DNA of 64,000 bases, taken from positions 2,232,001 to 2,296,000 of the forward strand of contig NZ_CP170642.1 of the NCBI RefSeq assembly GCF_042926695.1, written 5' to 3'. The notes under the pieces are model-generated. The model was given only the letters and a program-made list of their open reading frames with translations, ran no database searches and was not told where the DNA came from. Of this stretch, positions 51,145-59,298 are shown in pieces. A program made the position numbers and the translations under genes. This stretch comes from Lonepinella koalarum (GTDB taxonomy: Bacteria; Pseudomonadota; Gammaproteobacteria; Enterobacterales; Pasteurellaceae). Position 1 is the first letter of the stretch, and every line of letters starts with the position of its first letter.

Positions 51145-52491
51145 ATGCGCTTTATAGTTTGTGGTGATGCCCTTTTTTCTAGTAGGAATCTAGCTAAAAG
51201 ACTCGAACCAAAATTAATTAAATTGCTTAAAGAAGCTGATGGCTGTTTTGTAAATGCTGAATTTTGCACGCCTAAATATGATACACCGCCGGCGGCAGGT
51301 CGTGGTTATATCACCTCTGTTCAAGCACAAACATTGGATGAGTTTGTAGATTTGAACTTATTAATGGTTGGATTTGTTAATAATCATACCGGCGATTATG
51401 GTTGGCAAGGTGTTGTAGACACGATTGAGTCGGCAGTAGAGAGAAAACTTATTCCTTGTGGGGTGGGGAGAAGTTTAGGGGAAGCGAGACTTGCTAAATT
51501 TTTAGATACTATTGACGGAAGAGTTGGAATCGTTGCTGCAGGAAGTACACGTTCTGAAGTTTTTGCTGCCAGTGATGCTGGTGCAGGGGTGGTAGCTCGT
51601 CCAGGTTCAAATCCTTTACGTTGGAAAAGAACTTATGTATTAGAATCACCATTATTTGATGAGCTTGAGAAAATTGATCGAGTTCTTGGTACTCGCATAA
51701 GTATGGATGATGGATTGAAAGTAGAAACATATGCCCCACAAGGAAAAGATAATTTTAAATTTGGTTCTTTATTTGAAGGTGCTTTAGACATTGAACGTGG
51801 TGTCATTTCAGGTGTTAAAACAAGTGTTCATGAGAAAGACGCTGAAGAAATTTTAAAGAGTATTCAGGATGCGTCAAAACGTGCAGATTTAACCATATTT
51901 AGTTTACATACTCACGAGGGGGTAAACGAAAATTGGTATAGTCCATACGTTCCAGAATTTATTGAAGATATTGCTCATCGTGCAATTGATAATGGTGCTA
52001 ATGTTGTTGTTATGCATGGAGCACATTTTTTACGGGGAATTGAAGTATATAAAAATAGCCCTATTTTTTATAATTTAGGTTCTATATTCATGGAATTTGA
52101 AGCAGGAGAATCTATTATAACGCCAGAAATGTATGAATCTTATGGATTTTCCCCCAATAGTCGACCTTCAGAACTGCATACTCGTAGAGCTAAGGATATT
52201 CATGGTAATTTCATCGGATTTAATGCTGAAAGACGTTTTTCTGAAAATTGTCTTTTACAACTAGATTTTGAAAATGGTCAATTAACTTGGTCTCTTTTAC
52301 CCATAGATTTGCAACTTAATGCTTCTCGAACACTAGATCGTGGTATTCCTAAAACGGTATCACATACCATAGGCCATGAGATTGCACAAAATTTAACAAA
52401 ATATAGTCTACATTATAATACAAAACTGGTATATGATGAGAATGATGGGTATATTCACCCCGTGTTTGATAACAACAACCCGCCTGTTTGA
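51145..52491 (+). CDS. CapA-family protein (metallophosphatase-like fold)
   Basis: A 448-residue protein of the CapA/PgsA group, whose best known members act in poly-gamma-glutamate capsule formation. Landmarks are MRFIVCGDALFSSRNLAKRL (metal-binding D8), GCFVNAEFCTPKYDTPP (N about 37), VGFVNNHTGDYGWQGVVDTI (about 75-94), FSLHTHEGVNENWYSPYVPE (about 252-271) and NVVVMHGAHFLRGIEVYKNS (about 287-306). No signal peptide, so it seems cytoplasmic, unlike exported CapA. It follows the importer by 23 bp with an AAGGAAAA site. I infer that it processes the imported compound. Confidence 0.85.
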   Translation: MRFIVCGDALFSSRNLAKRLEPKLIKLLKEADGCFVNAEFCTPKYDTPPAAGRGYITSVQAQTLDEFVDLNLLMVGFVNNHTGDYGWQGVVDTIESAVERKLIPCGVGRSLGEARLAKFLDTIDGRVGIVAAGSTRSEVFAASDAGAGVVARPGSNPLRWKRTYVLESPLFDELEKIDRVLGTRISMDDGLKVETYAPQGKDNFKFGSLFEGALDIERGVISGVKTSVHEKDAEEILKSIQDASKRADLTIFSLHTHEGVNENWYSPYVPEFIEDIAHRAIDNGANVVVMHGAHFLRGIEVYKNSPIFYNLGSIFMEFEAGESIITPEMYESYGFSPNSRPSELHTRRAKDIHGNFIGFNAERRFSENCLLQLDFENGQLTWSLLPIDLQLNASRTLDRGIPKTVSHTIGHEIAQNLTKYSLHYNTKLVYDENDGYIHPVFDNNNPPV

Positions 52492-52675
52492 GTTAGGTTG
52501 GAAATGGCTTCTACGTTTGTGCCTTATATACTGCTTCCAAGGGTAGTATTTTGTGTACGAACAGATAATTTCATCATGGCTACCGCACATCTTGTACATT
52601 ATTTAAACACCAGTCGAACCAACAACTTCTCACGGAAATCATTTGGCCAACTTGCCATTTTCAGATTACCTCGCA

Positions 52676-53310
52676 AACTCTCTCGCATCATCACCTAATT
52701 TGCTGATATAATATATTTTTTCTTCTTTTTCATTTCCAATACTGTCGCTTGCTCATTTTTATTACCAGTTGAGCGTTTTTGCGACAACACAAGCCCTTGA
52801 GATTCCAAACCGTCACACTATGAAAGGCACTCATCACATCTTTTTCAAAACTATGACACAATGTTTTGCCATCAATAGCAATCAACTCTCGCCCATTAAA
52901 TTCTCTTATCTCATTGATTAGATTTATAAAAACATCATTCATCCATTTCGAGTCAACTTTTTTAATAATTCGTGCAACGGTATCATCCACAGGAATCCCA
53001 ATATTCAAATTTACGATGTTTTCGCAACCAATCAAAATGCGTCTCGCCAAACATTTTTATATCTGCCCAACCACTCGTACCAGAGATGACAGCACTTACC
53101 ACTAAAAAATAATGTCTAAAAAATGGTGTTTTTGGTTATAACGACGTGGATCTTGGGGTTTATCTAGTTGATTGAATATGTTAATGTTTTTTCCTAATGT
53201 ATGTTTTAAACAATATTTACATATGGATATTAGGTAATGAATATATCTATTGGTCGATCAGTTTTTTAGTGTTTTTTTGAATTGGTTAAAAAAGAGGCGA
53301 TCTGCCTCTG
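52676..53310 (-). mobile_element. Right ISAs1-family remnant (inverted copy)
   Basis: The inverted, near-identical copy of 48004-48632. On the minus strand it encodes NIGIPVDDTVARIIKKVDSK, WMNDVFINLINEIREFNGRE and LIAIDGKTLCHSFEKDV; here RIIKK continues in frame where the left copy has one extra A. Frameshifts remain near the end (VWNLKGLCC where SQGLVLSQ is expected). The stretch 52492-52675 between it and the CapA-like gene holds no gene I can recognise. The octamer TAAATGTC occurs outside both ends (47997-48004 and 53314-53321), compatible with an 8-bp target duplication. Confidence 0.8.
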
Positions 53311-53647
53311 GGCTAAATGTCAATTAGTTCGGCTGGAAACGCTATTGGGAATATAATATTTAACTTCACTTTCTTTCCTTTCTTGGTATTTTTAAACTGG
53401 TGAACCTCGTGCACTTGGCGTTTTTCGCCACTCATCGACTTGCTTTCTGTTAATAAACGAATAGGATGTTTAGAATCAAATTGTGTATCAAAATCATTGC
53501 AGTCTAATCGTGCAAAACTATGGTGAATTTTAGTCTTAATTTTGATAGTACTTATAGAATTAGGCAAAATTTATATTAATTTAGGTTAACCATTATTGCT
53601 ATTCTAGCGTTATAATACGATTATTATTTAAACAAAAGGAAAGTAAA

Positions 53648-54697
53648 ATGACTTATATCGTAAAAGGTTTCGCAGCTATGTCTGCGGATACGCCACTTGT
53701 TCCCTTTAATGTACCACGCCGTGCTTTGCGTACGGACGATGTGCAAATTGATATTCTTTACACTGGTGTGTGCCATTCCGATTTACATATGGCTCGTAAC
53801 GATTGGGGCGTGTCGCAATTTCCTGTTGTGCCGGGGCATGAAATTGTAGGGCGTGTAAAAGCCGTTGGTTCGGCGGTGACTAAATTCAAAGTGGGTGACT
53901 TAGTTGGTGTAGGTTGTTTGGTGGATTCTTGCCGTAGTTGTTATCATTGCCAACATGATTTAGAACAGTATTGCGAACAGGGTTCAACGCAAACTTATGG
54001 CGACGTAGATCGCCACGATCATACACCAACTTACGGCGGCTATTCTAAAGAAATTGTAGTGAGTGATGCGTTCGTGTTAAGCGTGCCTGAAAATTTAGAT
54101 ACAAAAGCTGTGCCGCCAGTATTATGTGCTGGGATTACTACTTGGTCGCCATTGCGTCATTGGAACGTGGGTAAAGGCTCAAAAGTGGCTGTTGTAGGTT
54201 TGGGTGGTTTAGGACACATGGCAATTAAACTCGCTAAAGCATTGGGTGCAGAAGTGACATTATTCACTCGTTCACCCGCCAAATCACAAGATGCTTTGCG
54301 TTTAGGGGCAAGCCAAATTATTGTTTCTACTGATGAAGCACAAATGAAATCGGTTTATAATCAGTTTGATTTAATTATTGATACGGTGCCATATAGCCAT
54401 GATGTTAGTCCTTATATGCCAACCTTAGCCATTGATGGTACCTTGGTTTTTGTCGGGTTGATTGGAAAACACCCTGACTTTTCTACGGTACCTTTGGTGC
54501 TTGGAAGACGATCTATTGCAGGTTCTGCTATTGGTGGGATTGCTGAAACCCAAGAATTATTGGATTTCTGTGGTAAGCATAATATCGTGTCGGACGTAGA
54601 AATGATTAATATGGCAGACATCAATACGGCTTATGAGCGTATGCTAAAAAGCGATGTGAAATACCGCTTTGTGATTGATATTGCAAATACATTATAA
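53648..54697 (+). CDS. Zinc-dependent NAD(P) alcohol dehydrogenase (YahK/cinnamyl-alcohol type)
   Basis: A 349-residue medium-chain dehydrogenase that would reduce aldehydes. The catalytic zinc ligands are in YTGVCHSDLHMARNDWG (Cys about 39) and PGHEIVGRVKAVG (about 63-75). The structural zinc lobe is DSCRSCYHCQHDLEQYC (about 98-114). The nucleotide loop is VVGLGGLGHMAIKLAKALGA (about 183-202). A single gene, with a USS-bearing hairpin after it. Upstream lies a 255-bp open frame (53313-53567) of doubtful status next to the IS end. Confidence 0.92.
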   Translation: MTYIVKGFAAMSADTPLVPFNVPRRALRTDDVQIDILYTGVCHSDLHMARNDWGVSQFPVVPGHEIVGRVKAVGSAVTKFKVGDLVGVGCLVDSCRSCYHCQHDLEQYCEQGSTQTYGDVDRHDHTPTYGGYSKEIVVSDAFVLSVPENLDTKAVPPVLCAGITTWSPLRHWNVGKGSKVAVVGLGGLGHMAIKLAKALGAEVTLFTRSPAKSQDALRLGASQIIVSTDEAQMKSVYNQFDLIIDTVPYSHDVSPYMPTLAIDGTLVFVGLIGKHPDFSTVPLVLGRRSIAGSAIGGIAETQELLDFCGKHNIVSDVEMINMADINTAYERMLKSDVKYRFVIDIANTL

Positions 54698-54713
54698 ATT
54701 CTTGGAAAAAACA

Positions 54714-54792
54714 ACCGCACTTTTTGATCTGCTATCTGAAAGTTAGATGAATACTAACTGAATAAGACGCAGATCATTTTGCCAAGTGCGGT
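54714..54792. terminator. Long USS-flanked dyad between convergent genes
   Basis: Nested inverted repeats: ACCGCACTT (54714-54722) with AAGTGCGGT (54784-54792), GATCTGC (54726-54732) with GCAGATC (54769-54775), and AGTTAG with CTAACT at the centre. It lies between the alcohol dehydrogenase and the metS gene and could end transcription from both sides. Confidence 0.6.
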
Positions 54793-54815
54793 GCTTTTCC
54801 GCTAATATTTACGCT

Positions 54816-54908
54816 TTAGTCTTTTGGTAAAATATAAAGCGAAACTAACAGTCCACCCCAAATAATGCCTAGGGCGACAATCATCATAATAATGGCACTG
54901 GTACTCAT
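54816..54908 (-). CDS. metS: MetS-type small subunit of the NSS sodium symporter (30 residues)
   Basis: A very short gene. The minus-strand ATG at 54908 opens MSTSAIIMMIVALGIIWGGL followed by LVSLYILPKD and a stop at 54816-54818. It is a single hydrophobic helix with the GIIWGGL segment seen in MetS, the small partner of the MetP methionine/alanine importer. It starts immediately after the stop of the large subunit (54910), with the ribosome site AGGGGAATAAG formed by the end of that gene, so it is translationally coupled. Confidence 0.85.
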   Translation of the reverse strand: MSTSAIIMMIVALGIIWGGLLVSLYILPKD

Positions 54909-54909
54909 C

Positions 54910-56421
54910 TTATTCCCCTTTTTCTACGCGGTGTTCTGCTAAAACTTCATCTTTCCATTTTAAGCGAGAGAGTAAAATAGAAACGACAACTAAGGCAATT
55001 GCCATTCCCCAACCAAAGGTATTGACAAACCAGCTTGGATAGCCTTCATAACCCTCACTAAATACTTTGGCACCTTCACTTAATAACATAAAGGCTAAAA
55101 TACCTGTCGTGATAACGATACATAAACGCCATACAAAACCCACTTTGAATGATGAGGTTTCATTTAAATGATTACCTAATACACTTAGTTTCTCGTTAGC
55201 TACAATCGCAATTAATGACACAAATGCCACTGCAACAATACCAAAGTAGTTGACGAATTTATCCATTACATCAAGCATTGGTAAACCTGTTGTTGTACCA
55301 AATAAGAATACTGAAACCACCATCATAGGTAAGCCTACTAAGAAAGTAACTTTAGAGCGGCGAATACGAAGTTTATCTTGTACAGCGGAAATAATGACCT
55401 CAATCACCGAAATAAACGAGGTTAATGCAGCAAAGGTCAGTGAACCAAAGAATAACACGCCAAGCACTTGACCAAATGGTGCTTCATTAATAATAGTTGG
55501 GAATGCAAAGAAAGCTAAACCGATACCACCTTTTGCTACTTCACTCACTTCCTGACCACCCGCGGTTGCCATAAAACCAAGTGCAGCAAAGACTCCGATC
55601 CCGGCTAATACTTCAAAACTAGAGTTAGCAAAACCTACCACTAAACCTGAACCGGTTAAATCAGAATCTTTTTTCAAGTAAGAGGCGTAGGTGATCATAA
55701 TCCCGAAACAGATAGATAATGAGAAGAAGATTTGTCCGTAAGCAGCAATCCATACGCTTGGATCAGAGAGTTTTGACCAATCTGGCGTAAATAACGCATC
55801 CAACCCTTTGGCAGCACCCGGTAGGAATAAAGATGAAATCACCAAAATAAGGAACATAACCACTAGTAATGGCATTAAAATAGAAGAACTTTTAGCGATC
55901 CCTTTTTGTACACCTAAGGCTAAAACTGCTAGGGCAATAATCCAAACGGCAATTAATGGACCAACGACCATGCCAACAAATTCAAAGCTAACGCCTTGAG
56001 CAATATCGCCCATTTTTAAGAATTCACCCACGAAGAAATCAACGGGTTTATCCCCCCATGCTTTGGTGAAAGAAAAGTAGGTATAGGTTGCCGCCCAGCC
56101 AAGCACTACCGCATAGTAAATACCAATAATCACATTGACCATCACTTGCCACCAACCGAACGTTTCAAAATGTTTGCTGAAACGACGATAAGACAATGGG
56201 GCACCACCACGATGACGATGCCCGATAGCATAGTCTAAAAATAATAATGGAATACCTGCGGTTAATAATGCGATCAAATAAGGTATAATAAATGCACCGC
56301 CTCCATTTTCATAGGTTGTGTAAGGAAAACGCCAAATGTTTCCCAAACCAACCGCTGAACCAATGGCAGCAAGAATGAACGCTCTGCGTCCAGAAAAAGT
56401 TTCACGTGTAGAATGACTCAT
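54910..56421 (-). CDS. Sodium-dependent amino acid transporter, NSS family (MetP-like)
   Basis: A 503-residue, 12-segment LeuT-fold symporter. The sodium/substrate signature GSAVGLGNIWRFPYTTYENG lies at about 17-36, with GIPLLFLDYAIGHRHRGGAP (about 56-75) and GIMITYASYLKKDSDLTGSG. The presence of the metS small subunit right behind it suggests methionine and alanine as substrates, as for Corynebacterium MetPS. It is divergent from the hydrolase at 56550. Confidence 0.92.
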   Translation of the reverse strand: MSHSTRETFSGRRAFILAAIGSAVGLGNIWRFPYTTYENGGGAFIIPYLIALLTAGIPLLFLDYAIGHRHRGGAPLSYRRFSKHFETFGWWQVMVNVIIGIYYAVVLGWAATYTYFSFTKAWGDKPVDFFVGEFLKMGDIAQGVSFEFVGMVVGPLIAVWIIALAVLALGVQKGIAKSSSILMPLLVVMFLILVISSLFLPGAAKGLDALFTPDWSKLSDPSVWIAAYGQIFFSLSICFGIMITYASYLKKDSDLTGSGLVVGFANSSFEVLAGIGVFAALGFMATAGGQEVSEVAKGGIGLAFFAFPTIINEAPFGQVLGVLFFGSLTFAALTSFISVIEVIISAVQDKLRIRRSKVTFLVGLPMMVVSVFLFGTTTGLPMLDVMDKFVNYFGIVAVAFVSLIAIVANEKLSVLGNHLNETSSFKVGFVWRLCIVITTGILAFMLLSEGAKVFSEGYEGYPSWFVNTFGWGMAIALVVVSILLSRLKWKDEVLAEHRVEKGE

Positions 56422-56549
56422 TCTACCCCCTTGTAATAATGTGAATTAAACAGTAGATCCGAAAATATAAACGAAAATGCTGTTTAGTCAATAAAAAATA
56501 GATAAAAATTTGAAAAAACAATAAATCTAATCTTAAAAGTAGGTGTTTT

Positions 56550-57107
56550 ATGCTAGATAATATTTATATTACTCATGGTTATACTGCGAATTCACAAAAA
56601 CATTGGTTTGCTTGGTTAAAAGTGCGGTTAGAAAATCAAAAAATTGTTACACAAATTTTTGATATGCCAAATTCTAGTCAACCCGATCCACAGGAATGGT
56701 TAACATTTCATCAAAAAAATATTCACCAACTCGATCAAAATAGTTATTTTATCGGGCATAGTTTAGGTTGTATTGCGACCTTACGTTTTTTACAACAAGC
56801 AAAAATAAAAATTGGCGGGGTGATTTTAGTGTCTGGTTTTGCGGAAAAATTGCCGAATTTGCCTGAATTGGATGGGTTTAATGAAACTCGCTTAGATTTC
56901 ACCGCACTTATTGATCAAATTCCGCAACGTGTGGTGATTGCATCGGACGATGATGATGTAGTAAATGTACAATTTACTCGCCATTTAGCTCAAAATCTGC
57001 GAGCGAATTATATTGAAGTTTCTGGTTATCAACATTTTCTAGATAGACAAGGGGTGACGGAATTACCTTTGCTGTATGATGAAGTGTTGAAAATGATACA
57101 TCATTAA
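56550..57107 (+). CDS. RBBP9/YdeN-family alpha/beta hydrolase
   Basis: A 185-residue compact serine hydrolase. YITHGYTANSQKHWFAWLKV (about 6-25) is the oxyanion segment, FIGHSLGCIATLRFL (about 67-81) the nucleophile elbow, with Asp in VVIASDDDDVVN and His in VSGYQHFLDRQG. Cellular role unknown for the family. USS copies lie inside at 56618 and 56900. It is followed by a TetR gene after 18 bp. Confidence 0.87.
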   Translation: MLDNIYITHGYTANSQKHWFAWLKVRLENQKIVTQIFDMPNSSQPDPQEWLTFHQKNIHQLDQNSYFIGHSLGCIATLRFLQQAKIKIGGVILVSGFAEKLPNLPELDGFNETRLDFTALIDQIPQRVVIASDDDDVVNVQFTRHLAQNLRANYIEVSGYQHFLDRQGVTELPLLYDEVLKMIHH

Positions 57108-57125
57108 TAGGATAGGAATAAACTC

Positions 57126-57689
57126 ATGACAGCATCTAAAACCGACTTAAGAATTATTCGCAGCCATAAACTTATTCGCCAAGGTTTAATAGAGTTGCTT
57201 AACCAAAAAAGCTATCACGATATCAACGTACAAGATATTTTAGATGCTGCTATGGTGAATCGTTCTACCTTTTACACCTATTATTCAGGCAAAGATGATC
57301 TTGTGGGGCAGATGATTTTGGATTTAAAAACCGAGATAAAACAATTAATTGAACAACGCCAACAAGCAGAGAATTTAGAACATTTTTTTGAAATCGCGAT
57401 GCCTAAATGGTACGAACTTCGTCATCTTTTATTAGCCTTATGGAAAGTGTATACCCCACGCCATCATCTGTTTGATGATATGGTGAAAATGTTTCAACAA
57501 TCTTTTATCCAATTAGCCCAAGGAAAAAGTGTGAGTGAACAAGATTTACCATTGCAATCACTGTTATTTGCCCATTCATTTTTAACCGCTATCCGCTTTT
57601 TCTTTGAAAAAGATGAAAAACCGAATGCGAAAAAAATTATGACCTTATGGCAGAATACACTAGATATTGCAAGCGAGAAAAAAGGGTAA
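57126..57689 (+). CDS. TetR/AcrR-family regulator
   Basis: A 187-residue regulator with the helix-turn-helix SHKLIRQGLIELLNQKSYHD then INVQDILDAAMVNRSTFYTY (about 13-52) and an all-helical ligand domain. The spacing suggests an operon with the RBBP9-like hydrolase in front. Ligand and targets are unknown. Confidence 0.85.
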   Translation: MTASKTDLRIIRSHKLIRQGLIELLNQKSYHDINVQDILDAAMVNRSTFYTYYSGKDDLVGQMILDLKTEIKQLIEQRQQAENLEHFFEIAMPKWYELRHLLLALWKVYTPRHHLFDDMVKMFQQSFIQLAQGKSVSEQDLPLQSLLFAHSFLTAIRFFFEKDEKPNAKKIMTLWQNTLDIASEKKG

Positions 57690-57813
57690 AAAACACCGCA
57701 CTTTGGCATAAATAACGGATCTGCCCCATTTACAAATTTTCCCTTATCTTTTTTTAGTGCTATTACATCAAATACTTTCAAAAGTTTCAAGTATGATTAA
57801 AATTTTTATTTAG

Positions 57814-57951
57814 GAAATTCAATAAATTAGATATTTTTAGCTGGCACTTCGTGCACTCCGACTAGAAGATAAATTAGATTTGTATTGCGTAGGCAGCAAT
57901 GCTCATTTATTATTACAACGATATATAGGGGAAAGGGAGTTAAGCGATTGA
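57814..57951 (+). pseudogene. Small relict of an AAA/DUF4143 ATPase
   Basis: The frame from 57841 reads LALRALRLEDKLDLYCVGSN then AHLLLQRYIGERELSD before a stop, and GEIQ precedes it across two stops. It matches the Walker B-sensor section of the gene at 31571 (EIQ...LRSLLLDDELDLYCTGSNAHLL). The rest of this 478-bp gap (57690-58167) holds no gene; a short dyad CATGAGAG/CTCTCATG lies near 57985-58015. Confidence 0.7.
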
Positions 57952-58111
57952 AGGGATGAATATGGCAAAATTTGATAAATAATTCGGCATGAGAGTAAAA
58001 AAGGACTCTCTCATGGTGGGGAGGTCTTTAGCGATCGTACCAACGCTGATTTCAATGCCTGATGGTCAAAATAACGCTTAACCGATGAAGAAATTTTCTC
58101 ACAAGGGTAGC

Positions 58112-58128
58112 TTGAACTTTGGGTTCAA
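58112..58128. promoter_or_regulatory. Inverted repeat upstream of adhC, candidate operator
   Basis: TTGAAC (58112-58117) and GTTCAA (58123-58128) form a perfect 6-bp dyad with a 5-base centre, about 40 bp before the adhC ATG. It could be the site of a formaldehyde- or thiol-stress regulator of the NmlR type, but no such gene is next to it. Confidence 0.4.
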
Positions 58129-58167
58129 AAGATGAGCACATTTTTATTCATTAATAAGGGAAATAAC

Positions 58168-59289
58168 ATGACTAATTTTATTAAAACCCGTGCGGCGGTT
58201 GCCTACGCTCCAAACCAACCTTTAGTAATTGAAGAACTTGATTTAATGCCTCCGCAAATAGGTGAAGTGCTAGTGAAATTAGTGGCGACAGGCGTGTGCC
58301 ATACAGATGCTTACACTTTATCAGGCAAAGATTCGGAAGGTGTGTTTCCGTGTGTGCTTGGTCACGAAGGTGCTGGCATTGTGCAAGCGGTGGGCGAAGG
58401 TGTAACGGATTTTAAGGTAGGTGATCATGTTATTCCTCTTTATACCGCCGAATGTGGTCAGTGCAAATTCTGCAAGTCAGGTAAAACCAATTTATGTTCA
58501 GCTGTACGTGAAACGCAGGGCAAGGGCCTAATGCCAGACGGCACAGTACGCTTTTTCAAAGATGGTCAGCCGATTTTCCACTATATGGGTACATCGACTT
58601 TCTCGGAATACACAGTGGTTTCGCAATATTCGTTGGCTAAAATTCAAGAAGATGCACCACTCAATGAAGTGTGCTTACTTGGCTGTGGTGTAACCACTGG
58701 TATTGGGGCAGTGACTAAAACGGTAAAGGTGAAAGAGGGCGATACGGTAGCGATTTTCGGTTTAGGGGGTATTGGCTTGGCCGCTATTATCGGGGCACGT
58801 ATGTCTAAAGCAGGACGAATTATAGCCATTGATATTAACCCTGAAAAATTTGCCAAAGCCAAAGAATCGGGGGCTACCGATTGCATCAATCCCAATGATT
58901 TTGATAAACCTATTCAAGAGGTGATTATTGAAATGACCGATGGTGGTGTGGATTATTCCTTTGAATGTGTCGGCAATGTGGATTTAATGCGTTCGGCACT
59001 GGAATGCTGCCATAAAGGTTGGGGCGAAAGCGTGATTATCGGCGTGGCACCAGCGGGGGCGGAAATTCGTACGCGTCCATTCCAATTGGTTACTGGGCGT
59101 GTATGGCGTGGTTCGGCATTTGGTGGTTTTAAAGGCCGCAGTGAATTACCGGGGTTAATCAGTCGCTATCAACAAGGTGAGTTTAAGTTGAGCGATTTTA
59201 TTACCCACACCATGCCACTGGAAGATATCAATAAAGCCTTTGATTTAATGCACGAAGGCAAATCCATTCGCACAGTGATTCATTTTTAA
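58168..59289 (+). CDS. adhC: S-(hydroxymethyl)glutathione dehydrogenase / class III alcohol dehydrogenase
   Basis: A 373-residue zinc enzyme that oxidises the formaldehyde-glutathione adduct to S-formylglutathione and, in Haemophilus, also reduces S-nitrosoglutathione. Catalytic zinc: TGVCHTDAYTLSG (Cys about 40) and LGHEGAGIVQAVGEGV; structural zinc: CGQCKFCKSGKTNLC (about 92-106); nucleotide loop AIFGLGGIGLAAIIGARM (about 194-211). The ATG at 58168 has AAGGGA upstream. It is co-transcribed with the hydrolase 9 bp downstream. Confidence 0.96.
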   Translation: MTNFIKTRAAVAYAPNQPLVIEELDLMPPQIGEVLVKLVATGVCHTDAYTLSGKDSEGVFPCVLGHEGAGIVQAVGEGVTDFKVGDHVIPLYTAECGQCKFCKSGKTNLCSAVRETQGKGLMPDGTVRFFKDGQPIFHYMGTSTFSEYTVVSQYSLAKIQEDAPLNEVCLLGCGVTTGIGAVTKTVKVKEGDTVAIFGLGGIGLAAIIGARMSKAGRIIAIDINPEKFAKAKESGATDCINPNDFDKPIQEVIIEMTDGGVDYSFECVGNVDLMRSALECCHKGWGESVIIGVAPAGAEIRTRPFQLVTGRVWRGSAFGGFKGRSELPGLISRYQQGEFKLSDFITHTMPLEDINKAFDLMHEGKSIRTVIHF

Positions 59290-59298
59290 GGAAACATC

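Noticed and set aside
52408..52599. 63-codon minus-strand frame overlapping the CapA-family gene end and the gap to the right IS
   Set aside because: Composition is unusual and it overlaps a real gene; no family recognised.
48004..53310. CRISPR or phage origin for the flanking inverted sequences
   Set aside because: There are only two copies and they encode transposase fragments, with no spacers or phage genes.
53313..53567. 84-codon minus-strand frame next to the right IS end
   Set aside because: It needs a TTG start inside an ATTAGGCAA motif, has no recognisable domain, and ends at the IS border. It could be part of a disrupted gene but cannot be supported.
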